The position numbers and the translations under genes are program-made. DNA of 64,000 nt, from positions 23,149,001 to 23,213,000 of the forward strand of contig CM044311.1 of the NCBI GenBank assembly GCA_024291935.2. Reading direction: 5' to 3'. The DNA is from Okapia johnstoni. Lineage: Eukaryota; Chordata; Mammalia; Artiodactyla; Giraffidae. The notes under the pieces were generated by a model. It ran no database searches. It was given only the letters and a program-made list of their open reading frames with translations, and was not told the DNA's origin. Positions 22,591-32,831 of the stretch are shown here, in pieces (the first letter of the stretch is position 1; the number at the start of each line of letters is the position of its first letter).

Positions 22591-23345
22591 TTTTGATTCT
22601 CCATTTCTCTCTATCTTCTCATATGTACCATGGTAAGAATAGAAAGCTCTTAATCAAATGCCAATTATTCTTCTATATTTTTAACTAAAACAAATATGAA
22701 AGGTGATGATTTCTGTTTATTTTTTCTTAATATTAAGCTCTAAATAAGGAAAACAAGAAAATTACTTTGCCTAGAAAATGTTTGGACCCAGTCACATTCA
22801 TATCTGGCTACTCTTTCTCAACCTCAGAGTCACAGAGAGAATATTTGTGTTTCTCTTGGATATTATTATATCTATAAACATATCACTAGACATTATATCA
22901 ATTCAGTACTCCAGCATTATGATGATATTGGATTCCTTTCTTTGCTCCATTTTAAAAACTGTTACAAGATTGAAAAGAGGCATGAGGTGTTGTGATATTA
23001 TTGTGTATGAAATGAAGTCACATAAACTAATTTCGAAAATGAGTTGTTCAGGTAAAATACTATCTGCTGAATAACTGCTTTAAATCGGTAACCAATGGCT
23101 TTTGGCAAAGCAGAAAAAACATGAATAGAGACTAGAAAGTTTACTATCAGGCACATCAACACATGCACACACATCAACACGCTCATATATAAAACACATG
23201 TGTCATATGTCATATATATATGGAAATACATGCATTTAGAATTGATATATGCATATCAAATGTATTACACATACTGTATACTGTTGTGAATAGTATTGTA
23301 TGTATCTACAACCGTGAACAGGAAACAAACATCCAAATGCTCTGT
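22591..23345. other. single-copy DNA
   Basis: A 98-codon frame at 22778-23074 is rich in Ile and Leu from AT-rich codons and matches nothing. Mixed CA/TA tracts occur at 23155-23280. Confidence 0.45.
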
Positions 23346-23697
23346 GTTATGAGCTGAATGGTGTCTCATTCGTAAAAGCATGTTAAAGCCCTCACCCCTA
23401 GTACCTTAGAATGTGACTTTATTTGAAAACAAGGTCTTTACAGGGGTAATTAAGTTAAAATGATGTCTTTAGTGTAGGCCCTATTCCAGTATGTCTGTTA
23501 TACTCATGGTAAAAGTGAAATTTGTACATGGGGACAGCTACACACAGATGGGAGACAAAATGAAGTAACACAAGGAGAAGCTGACCGTGTGACTGTATGT
23601 ATCTAGAAGAAAAAAGGAACAAGGATTACCTCAAGAACTCGAAGACAATGTCTGTTGTTTTAGGCTTTGATAATGTAGTCCTAGAAAATTAATATAC
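23346..23697 (+). mobile_element. MLT1/MaLR-type solo LTR
   Basis: Opens 'gttatgagctgaatggtgtc', followed by 'ccctagtaccttagaatgtg', 'actttatttgaaaacaaggt' and 'gtctgttgttttaggctttg', ending at 'aattaatatacc'. This is the layout of ERVL-MaLR LTRs. Strongly diverged. No internal retroviral sequence is attached. Confidence 0.8.
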
Positions 23698-24426
23698 CTT
23701 TCCGGGCATTAAAAAAAAAAAAAGCTGTACTGATGAAAATGCTTTTATGGATCAAGTTTAGCCCTTGAGACTTCGTTTTGCCTCCTTAAGCAAGATGCGT
23801 TTTAATCAAATTTGTGGTAAACACAAACGAAATTGCTACTTAATATTATAGATGTGAGCTTTAAGATTTAGAATTATCTCAATACCCTGGAAACATGGGT
23901 TGAAACAAACAGCTATCATCTTAATGAGGATAAATGAAGTATAAAAATGCACAAACTCCAACTGATGTTAAAAATTGTAGAGTGTTTGCTAGTCACAAAT
24001 ATGCGGCAACAAGGGCATACATTGCTAAAAAAATTAACGCAATTTTAGAAGACTACATTAAAGAATTTCAATCATAAGGACTATTATTATTCCAGGCTGC
24101 ATGGAAGAATATATGGAAATCACATCTGATTATAAATGTCACATTTTAATGGGGATTATACGGACTCTAGTTATCATGGGAAAAGCTATTGGTATAATAG
24201 CAACAAGCACTGAAATGAGTTAACTGACTTACATTTTAGTATAAACCTGGCTGCCACCTAGATACATAAATTTGTAATTTAAAACAATTCATGTGTCCTC
24301 TTGATACAATATATCAAATAAGAGGTTTATATGAAGTGCTTGTTCCCTAGGGTCATTGGAGCTATAAGATGTGTCCATTTATTCGTTCATATAACAGATG
24401 TTGACTGAATACCTACTACCCATGCA
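23698..24426. other. single-copy DNA
   Basis: A-run at 23711-23723. Otherwise nothing recognised. Confidence 0.5.
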
Positions 24427-24640
24427 GCATGCTAAGTTGCTTCAGTGGTGTCTGACTCTTTGCACCCTGTGGACTATAGCCCACCAGGCTCCTCTGTTCA
24501 TGGGCTTCTCCAGGCAAGAATACTGGAGGGGATTGTCATGCCCTCCTCCAGGGGTCTTCCCAACCCAGGAATCAAACCCAAGTCTCTTATGTCTCCTGCA
24601 CTGGCAGGTGGATTCTTTACTAGTATCACCTGGCAAGCCC
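24427..24640 (-). mobile_element. Bov-tA-type SINE
   Basis: Full-length antisense copy ending 'agtatcacctggcaagccc'. The B-box complement is 'ggaatcaaaccc'. ATACCTA just left and right is a weak TSD candidate. Confidence 0.92.
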
Positions 24641-26266
24641 CATACCTATTGTGGGTCAAGATCAATATAAGATCTTTCTGAAAGTGAAAAAATAAAAATT
24701 GAGTAGATTAAAAATAAAAATGGAATACCATTAGTTCCCTGATGGTAGGATATTATATCGAAATTCCAACATTAAAATTGGTGCCTTCTGTCTCTAATAT
24801 TTAGTAAGTTTTCCAGTGATATAAATAATATTGGTCCATACATCTGGATGAATTGCTAATCACTCTGGAAAAGCTGTGAGAAAGGGTACCAAACCAACAG
24901 TGGTTTTCATTTCACTTTTACCACCTGACAGAGTAACATATTTACCCTAAATGCTGTTTATTTTGCCTAAAGGTGTTGGGCTTTAGGTGTTATGCATGTG
25001 CAATGCTTGCTTCTCTTAAAGCTATATTCAGTGTTCGACCACATTTTTATGGGTAGATAATTTAGAAAAGAGTGGGAAGTGAATTGGAAAAGTAGTGTAT
25101 CAAATGTTTTAGAATGAAGATATTATGAACAGGAAATTTGGGCATGGAATGTACCAGAAGGGCAGACAAACAGAGTGCCCAGTCTGTTAGTACTGTGGTG
25201 AAAGTAGGCATTTTTTCTGTCTCCTTGCTGCTTTGGGATTTTAATGTATTTTCCCTCCAGGAATGTCAGATTCAGAAGTTTAAGGGTGAGATAGAGACTG
25301 TGGAGAAAAAAAAAATGCAGGTAATAACGTATCTATAACATCTTAATTTTAAACTTACCCAAAATATGAGTTCAACTTAACTTTCAAGACCAATACTGAA
25401 TATCTGATTCAAAATCTTCAAAATAATTGCTTCCAGTAAATTGAAATTTTTTGCAGTCACCATATCATATTTTTTAACTGGTATTTCTGAGCTTTATTCT
25501 TGGTTCTATATCAGAATGCCTGGGAGGCCATTTCTTACACTCTCATCAGCTCAGTAATCCATTTATAAATGGATACAATATTCAAGATAGATTCAAAGGG
25601 CCATGTTAAATTTAATTCATTTTTACATGGTACACTAAGATTTTTGCTTACTGCCTCATTTAAGAAAAAGATAATCTCAGCCCAGGAATATCTTAATGAC
25701 ATAATGGAATTACCAAGAAAATTTAAGTGCCAGCTCTGTCCCAGTAACTTTTCAGAACTAAATAGATATCTGAGTTTGGGCCAGACATTTTACACCAAGA
25801 ATGTCCAATGTTCTTTGATGAGTTGTAATTCAAAGAAGATGAACAATTGTTTACAATGTGGTGTAGCTGATCTGAAATGCAGAATGTTCTCCCTTGGTTT
25901 CTTTAGAAAAGTCAGAATATGCACAATATTTTTAAAAGGAGATTAGTATACTTCATAGTTTGATGGAAAAGTAGTGAAATGGGCAAGACAAAGGGGCTGA
26001 CCCGTGGCTACAGCAAATGAGGTGGATATATAATTGAAATGAACCTATCTTAGTGATGCAGTGGAGAGCTATGGGCACTAATTAGATTATAGACTGTAAG
26101 ACTATAGTTACAAGAATTCATAATAGCACTGGGCTTCAAAGTAGGCATAAAATTTTCTTCCCTTCTTTTGCATATTTCTTTTGAAAATCTGCTTAAACAA
26201 AGGAGGGATATTCCAAATTTTTCCAACTGCATTTAAAGAAAGAGGAAAGAAGGGTGATCATGTGAC
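24641..26266. other. about 1.6 kb of single-copy DNA
   Basis: No repeat recognised. The 125-codon frame at 25569-25946 is the longest open frame in repeat-free sequence in the window. It has no recognisable domain (a single CxxC), no paralogue here and no nearby promoter signal, so I treat it as chance. Confidence 0.45.
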
Positions 26267-26830
26267 AAAATGGTGACATGGGTGTCTCCTGAGCTTCTCT
26301 CCTCCATTGAACACACAGAATATAGAGCTAAATCTGGAGCAATTACCTCTGAGAGAAATTCAAAAACTATATCTGACTGACTCCCACACATTGAACAACT
26401 GAGAAACGCTCACATGGAAACACGTAGGAATGGCTGAGACATACTCTCCCCATAATGCCCACTCCAGGCAGTGTCTTACAAGGAGGAGGGAAACCCCAAC
26501 TCCCAGCTCCTCCCTGAGGAGCCAAGGATTTGGACCATACATACAGCATCCCAACTTTAAAGGCTGCCACCCTGATGGGTCCCCACATCACTCAACACTG
26601 ATAGCCAATGGGGCTTGCATTCATGAGTCCCATGGAACTACATAAAAAGTGTTATTAAATATGCAGGTAAGCACTGCCCATGCTTTCCTCTCAGGCTCAG
26701 TACAGAGGAAGCAGACAAAAATGCTCATCTCCCAGTTTTTCCCTGGAAGGGTATGACTCTGTACTTGACTAGCTAACTGCTGAGAATCCAGTTTCTATTA
26801 ATAATCTGCCTGTGTCTAGATGCTGCTGAT
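26267..26830 (+). mobile_element. L1 5' UTR start
   Basis: Begins 'tgacaaaatggtgacatggg', then 'aatctggagcaattacctct', 'gagagaaattc', 'cacatggaaacacgtaggaa', 'caaggaggagggaaacccca' and 'ccctgaggagccaaggattt'. These are in the order of a mammalian L1 5' UTR start. Its part 26545-26815 is a diverged direct-orientation version of the block at 27600-27983. L1 5' UTRs carry the element's Pol II promoter, but this one is old. Confidence 0.75.
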
Positions 26831-26854
26831 TGGGATCCTCCATGAAGCCCGAAG

Positions 26855-27225
26855 GATACTATATATGTGGACAAGCTCCTTCCAGAAAGAGGCTGGAGAC
26901 TTGGCTTTACTGTTGGAGAAGCCTGGATGGAGACAGCAAAGAACAGACCCACCAGCTTCCTCAGGCTCTTGGAAGGTCCCTCTCAGATTCCCCACACAAG
27001 CTGATTAGAAACTTGAACGTTTGGCAGCAGCTAGGAAAGAATGCAGTCATCTCCGTTCCAGAGAAAAACTGAGCAGTGGGCATTTTTGCCTGTGCCCTCT
27101 ACACTGACCCCAGGGTGTAGCTGCAGGAATTGTTCCTGCACCCATTTAAAACTACTTCTTTGTTTGCTCTTGCCCTGCATGATTGGTGAACGCAAGCCCC
27201 ATTGCCTATCAGAGATGGGTAGTTT
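26855..27225 (-). repeat. L1 5' UTR block, inverted arm
   Basis: About 371 bp that is the reverse complement of 27626-27983 at roughly 93% by eye, with one deletion of about 20 bp. Relative to the diverged copy at 26545-26815 and to the flanking L1 sequence, this arm appears to be the inverted one. It ends exactly where a Bov-tA SINE starts. Confidence 0.8.
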
Positions 27226-27400
27226 GGACTTCCCTGTCGCTCAAATGGTCAGGAGACCAGGGTTTGATCCCTGGATTGGGAAGTTCCTCTGGAGAAGGGA
27301 ATGGTAATCCACTTCACCATTCTTGAGAATTCCATGGACAGAGAAGCCTGGTGGGCTACAGTCTGTGCGGGTTGCAAAGAGTTGGACACGACTGAGTGAC

Positions 27401-27401
<1 letters not shown>
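27226..27401 (+). mobile_element. Bov-tA-type SINE inside the L1 inverted repeat
   Basis: Starts 'ggacttccctgtcgctcaaa' and lacks about 30 bp of the tRNA-like head. Its B-box equivalent is 'gggtttgatccctgg'. Its 3' end runs directly into an (AC)n tract. It sits between the two L1 arms. Confidence 0.92.

Positions 27402-27445
<44 letters not shown>
27402..27445. repeat. (AC)n microsatellite, about 21 units
   Basis: Pure AC run from 27403 to 27445 grown from the SINE 3' tail ('gactgagtgactaac' then ACAC). A long pure run like this is normally polymorphic. Confidence 0.97.
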
Positions 27446-27451
<6 letters not shown>

Positions 27452-28833
27452 CACATGAAGCCCCCCACACCCACACACGAAGCCCAAAAGAGCCAAAAGG
27501 CACTTTCTCACATCCTCCGTCTTGCTTGCTTTCATAGTAAAACCAAACCTCCAGCGTCACCCTAGAAGAACGTGTCCATCTAACCCCACAATATTTGCAG
27601 CTTCCCCCCTGCAGGATGGGCACCCAAACTACCCATCTCTGATAGGCAGTGGGGCTTGCATTCATGCCAATCACGCAGGGCAAGAGTAAACAAAGAAGTA
27701 GTTTTAAATGGGTGCAGGAACAATTCAGTTCAGTGTAGAGGGCACAGGCAAAAATGCCCACCGCCCAGTTTCTCTCTGGAACGGAGATGACTGCATTCTT
27801 CCCTAGCTGCTGCCAAATTTTCAAGTTTCTAATCAGCTGTATGGGGAATCTGAAAGGGACCTTCCTAAGAGCCCGAGGAAGCTGGTGGGTCTGTTCTTTG
27901 CTGTCTCCCTCCAGGCTTCTCCAACAGTAAAGCCAAGTTTCCAGCCTCTTTCTGGAAGGAGCTTGTCCACATATATAGTATCTTTCTGTGGCTACCACCA
28001 GAGGGACTGGCTCTCAAATCCCCTAGCTCTGGGTACTAAAGGGGCTCAGTAATCACTAGTCTCTAAGGATCACACAAAATAAGGAGATGATTATAATAGA
28101 TCACATGCGTTTCCAGCAACTATTCCCGTGGTGTAGCACACGATGAGTAAGCAAACACCCACTTGCAGTTTCTTCCTGATAGGGGCTACATTGGCTATCT
28201 TATGTTCTGGTTTTCCCCAGTGCTGCCTGAAGTTTGGGCTTCCAATTAACCCACATTAGAAAGCTGAAGGAGAAAGCAGTTAGTAACCCGCTGGGATCCT
28301 GAGCATCAGGTGTATAATCATTGTCTGAGCTTTGGGGACGCTGATGAATCTTGGCATACACTGAGCTAAGAGCAAAGATGGTGATGTGGACAATCACAAA
28401 GGTAAAGGTTTGAGAGGCAACCAGGAGCTCCAGCCAGATGGATTGATGAAATTTGTCTCCTACACAAGACTACTCTGTCAATACTACAAGAGGTGACTCC
28501 TTTCTGTAATGCACAGAAACCATCACAGAATGTCAAGGAGAATAACAAGGGGACATGTACCAAAAAAAAAGAACAATATAAATATTCAGAAGCCTACCCT
28601 AATGAAATGGAGATAAATGATTTACTCACTAAAGAATGAAAAATAAAATTTATGAGGATGTCCACAGAGGCCAAGAGAGCAATGCATGAAAAACTGAGAA
28701 TTTAAATAAAGAGACAGAAAATACAAAAATGTAAGCCTAAAGCAATAGTCATAGAGTTGAGAATACAAGAACTTACTTAATTGAAAAAATCAACGAGGAG
28801 TTCAACAGCAGACCAGATGAAGCAGAATAAAGG
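27446..28833 (+). mobile_element. L1 5' UTR to ORF1 start, 3'-truncated
   Basis: Contains the right arm of the inverted repeat (27626-27983). Further along, L1 landmarks appear in order: 'gcacagaaaccatcacagaa', 'gtcaaggagaataac', 'aatgaaatggagataaatga', 'tttactcactaaagaatg', 'aaataaagagacagaaaata' and 'gaggagttcaacagcagacc' followed by 'agatgaagcag'. These last motifs lie around the start of L1 ORF1. The match stops at about 28833, so ORF1 and ORF2 are absent. The frame is broken. Confidence 0.78.
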
Positions 28834-29191
28834 CTCGGTGTATTCATACACAAGGCCGTGGAAACCTTGTTGTCCTATTGTTAACATGATGGGCGAGCAG
28901 ATGTTCCATTTTTTGTTTTGTTCTACTATCTAAAATCAAAATATGTTGATCAAATAAAATAAATCAATTTTAAGCAGCTTCATAACTGTTACCTGTATCT
29001 TGCCCCTTTATTATCTACCGATTAGTATAGTTAGACTTCTCTATTATTTTAAAGGAATATGCAAAACTTCTTTAAACAAAACACGCGTACCCAAGAGAAT
29101 GACTCTGATTGGAATATCCTTTTTTCAGTGTGTTCCTAACGGCCTTCATGAACAATTACAAGTTCTTTTAAATGTGCCATAGAAGGCTATT
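28834..29191. other. single-copy DNA
   Basis: Nothing recognised downstream of the L1 break. Confidence 0.5.
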
Positions 29192-29411
29192 TGATGCAAA
29201 GAGTCAAATCATGGAAACCAACCCTGATGCTGGGAAAGACTGAAGGCAGGAGAAGAAGGGGATGACAGAGGATGAGATGATTGGCTGGCATCACTGATTC
29301 AACAGAGGAATTTGAGAAAACTCCAGGAGATTGTGAAGGACAGGGAAGCCTGATGTGCTGCAGTCCACGGGGTCACAAAGAGTCAGACATGACTGAACAA
29401 CTGAACAGCAA
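29192..29411 (+). mobile_element. BovB extreme 3' end
   Basis: Begins 'gatgcaaagagtcaaatcat' (the 'atgcgaagagttgactcatt' block) and ends with 'gactgaacaactgaacagc'. About 220 bp, with a degenerate terminal repeat. Confidence 0.88.
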
Positions 29412-30289
29412 AAAGCCATTTATTTTCTTGCTTCAAACATCAACCAGAGGATATCCTCTTACCATTCTCTATGTATGTTGCATTCTCTAATCATTCTGTA
29501 AATTATTAGGTCTTGCTAGAATTCTCTTTATTTTCCAGTTTCATGTTTCCGTATATAATATTCCAACTGTCTGGAATGCCCTATATGTCATCTCATACCC
29601 TTCCCATAACATGTTAACATGTTAACATGTTCATATATATATGTGTATGTGTATATGTGTATGCACACATGCACACACACACAATAATTTAAACTAGATT
29701 TTCCTAGAGACTGTCCCTGAAAAAAAGATTTGAGTATGAGTAGTTTATTTGTGTTCCCAAGAGGTAATAAAACACCTGGATGTAGTAGATGCTGTATCCT
29801 ATGTGTTTATGAACGAAAGAATGATAGCCTATGATAAAATAATAAATTAGTAAAATTTTCTTAGTCTGCTTACACCACTGAAGTGTTTTTATATTTAACA
29901 GCTGGACTCAATTTCCACCTTTTTACTAAAAAAGGCTAATAAATGACAAACAAAAATGTAGACTTAACATTTTGAAATTCCTAGCTCTGCAGTTCTGTTC
30001 AAGAAACCTGGAGCAAGCTTGTAAAAGAGGCAAGTATTTAACGTTAGTCTTCATACTCTACAGAACTGATTTTACAGAACCAGCTGGCTCCTATCTCTAC
30101 ATAGTCCCAAGTTGTCTAATACAGAAACTCATCTCTTTAAGACTGTAGTGTCTGCTCTCAATTTCCATTTAAATTACAGAAGATACTGTATCTTCCCAAC
30201 CCAGTGGTTGAGTTGTGATTTTTCTGGAAATCTCATTCTCTGGCATTTTCACTCTGCATCTTGACTTCTACTTAGCATGTATATGTTCT
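29412..30289. other. mostly single-copy DNA
   Basis: Contains the AACATGTT triplet and CA/TA tracts listed separately. The 29510-29600 part faintly recalls L2. Confidence 0.4.
29608..29684. repeat. AACATGTT tandem followed by TA/TG/CA tracts
   Basis: Three 8-9 bp palindromic units (AACATGTTA-type) at 29608-29631, then alternating TA, TG and CA dinucleotides to 29684. Confidence 0.85.
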
Positions 30290-30501
30290 GTGCTGTGTTA
30301 TTCTTAGTTGCTCAGCCGTGCCCAACTCTTTGGGACCTCATGGACTATAGCCCGTCAGACTCCTCTGTCCATGGGGATTCTCCAGGCAAGAATACTGGAG
30401 GGCCATGCCCTCCTCCAGGGGCTCTTCCCAACCCAGGGATCAAACCCAGGTCTCCCGCATTGCAGGCAGATTCTTTACCAACTGAGATATCAGGGAAGCC
30501 C
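30290..30501 (-). mobile_element. Bov-tA-type SINE
   Basis: Full-length antisense copy ending 'gagatatcagggaagccc'. The B-box complement is 'gggatcaaaccc'. Confidence 0.93.
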
Positions 30502-30914
30502 TATCATGTGTATAGCTAACCCCAAATGATCAACTGTAATGGCCAAAAGGAACTTGGGAGACTATACTGCTTAAATTTATTGTTTCTCTACGAAACTGAG
30601 AGAGGATTAGTTTGCCCACAAGTCACTCAGCAGAGGAGGGGTGATACTAAAAATATTTAGGTGGGCATGAACCAGTCATAGTGGGACATCAAGTAATTAG
30701 AATAGTCATTGGTCACTGAGCACAGCCAAGCTAATACATGGAGAATAAACACCCTTCCTTCTGCAGAAACTGTACCACATCTCAGTAGCTTGCTATGCTG
30801 CAAGTTATGTACCAGTACAACTGGTCTTCTGCCTACTTCTCTTGTGGATACTTGTATAATAGCTAAAACTGGTGTCTTTAACACGAGGCATTCACTATTG
30901 TATAATTTTCTTCT
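30502..30914. other. single-copy DNA
   Basis: Nothing recognised. The 95-codon frame at 30709-30996 runs into antisense L1. Confidence 0.5.
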
Positions 30915-31480
30915 TTTTTCAAAACGTATGTTATGGGGTGTAGTTGATTTACAATGTTATACATTCTTTTTCATATTATTTTTCATTATTGAATAGTTTC
31001 CTGTGCTATACAGTAGTACCTTATGTACAGTAGGACCTTATCTGTTCTATATATGATAAAATAATTATATGTAGTAGTTTGCATCTGCTAGTCCCAAATT
31101 CTCAATTCATTCTTCCCCAACATACATCCTCCTTGGCAATGAGAAACCTGTTCTCTACGAGTCTATTTCTTTTTCATAGATAAGTTCATTTGCACCAGAT
31201 TTTAGATTCCACGTATAAGTGATAGTGATATTATATTGCATTTGTCTTTCTCTTTCTAACTTCTTTGACTTAGTGTGATTATCTCAAGGTTTATCCATGT
31301 TGCTGTAGATAACATTATTCCATTATTTTTATGGCCAAGTAGTATTCCACTGTATAATGTACTACCTCTTTTTTATCCATCCACCTGTTAATGGACATTT
31401 GTGTTGTTTCCATGTCTTGTGTTGGCTATTGTCAATAGCGCTTCTATAAGTGTAGGGGTACATTTTACTTTTCTTCTTAG
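30915..31480 (-). mobile_element. L1 3' UTR, antisense
   Basis: Reads on the plus strand 'tgtagttgatttacaatgtt', 'tttcctgtgctatacagtag', 'ttagattccacgtataagtg', 'taatggacatttgtgttgtt' and 'ttggctattgtcaatagcgc', the antisense of an artiodactyl-type L1 3' UTR. The element 3' end is at the left (T-rich 30908-30915). 5'-truncated, no ORF2. Confidence 0.9.
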
Positions 31481-32655
31481 TCAGAGAACAACCTAAAGGG
31501 TAAGAATCACCAGTATATAAATTTACATATATAAGTTGAAAGTGGGGTAGTGAGTAGTGTGAGAAGATATTTTTCAGAGCTTGTATCTCTCTGGCTCATT
31601 TCCAAACTGCAAAGAACATTCCAAACAAAATCTAATAGGTCTTTAAAGTAGAAATAAAAGCAAAAGAAAAAAAAATAATGAAAAAAGTGTCTAGACAAAG
31701 AAAAGTAAGCTACTGACATTGTGTGCTCTTAATCAAATTAAGAAACCAGTGCATCTTTATTTTTATCTTGCCTGTTTTCCACTGATATAATCCTGTTGAT
31801 TTTTTGTGCCCATTGATAGAGACTGCCATTTTCTAAGAGCTTTTTTTTCAGTAAAAGAAAGAAGATGTAGAAAAAATGCACAATCAAACTGAGTACATAA
31901 TGACATGCATGCTAAAATCAAGAATATGTATAAAATAATGAACAGCAGTGAAAATGGTTGCCTTCTATCAATAATGGGAGTTAAGTACTATTTCTGAAAT
32001 TCTTTAAAATAATAACAAGATAAAACTGTTTCAGCTGCTTGAAATACCTCTGAGAATTTCTGAGAAATGAGATTCACTATGATCTTAACCTTGGTATAGA
32101 TTAATTTCTCCAAACATCTTCCAACAGTTTAAATATTGTTTAAAAAAAATAAGGAAGATACATCACAGCCTATTTTTGCATTAATGCTATGAGTTTTAGC
32201 TTGAAACAATGTGTAATTCTTTATTTTAATGCACCAATATTATTTTTTGAGAAGATCATTTTGGAGCTCTCAGTGGAACATTAATTTTCATAGAGTTCTA
32301 TATTATCACATTTGTTAGCAGGAAATTCAGTCCAATGTAGCTTGGAAATAGTTATTATTTTCTGACTGGAAATAAGGTTGGATGTATTTAGAAATGATTC
32401 CTTCCCAATAGTGATTCTTTATCTTAAGGACCCTAATTTCAGACTCAGAATGCTGGCACCTTGTTTTCTCTAAGAAGTTTACATGGAAATTTTAAACTTT
32501 GATGTTGTTTGATTGCATCTTCATTTAGGTTAACATAGTTCCACATATTGGTTCTACTTAAATTAATAAAAGTAATTATTTTTAAGTTTATGTAAAAATT
32601 TATACACATATACACAAGCATTCTGTAAACTGCATTTCTCTGACTAATAAAAATC
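31481..32655. other. about 1.2 kb of single-copy DNA
   Basis: No repeat recognised. AT-rich, with short A and T runs. Confidence 0.5.
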
Positions 32656-32667
32656 AAATGATTAGCT

Positions 32668-32819
32668 GTGCATGCATACTCATTTGCTCAATTGTGTCCA
32701 ACTCTTTGTGACCCCAGGACTGTAGCCAGCCAGGCTTCTCTGTCCTTGAGATTTACCAGGTATGAATACTGGAGTGAGTTGCCATTCCCTTCTCCAGGGC
32801 ATCTTCCTGACCCAGGGAG
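32668..32819 (-). mobile_element. 5'-truncated Bov-tA-type SINE with 12-bp TSD
   Basis: 3' half only, stopping at 'cctgacccagggag'. It is flanked by exact AAATGATTAGCT at 32656-32667 and 32820-32831. Confidence 0.95.
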
Positions 32820-32831
32820 AAATGATTAGCT

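Noticed and set aside
22778..23074. 98-codon Ile/Leu-rich frame resembling a membrane peptide
   Set aside because: Hydrophobicity follows from ATT/TTA-rich DNA. No signal of conservation or context.
25569..25946. 125-codon frame in repeat-free DNA
   Set aside because: One CxxC and no recognisable domain, no upstream promoter hallmark, AT-rich composition. Length is plausible by chance in 64 kb. A conserved-frame test across bovids would be needed to revive it.
27249..27998. 249-codon antisense open frame, the longest in the window
   Set aside because: It reads through antisense SINE, the (AC)n run (giving a Cys-Val repeat) and the L1 5' UTR arm. Composite repeat sequence, not a gene.
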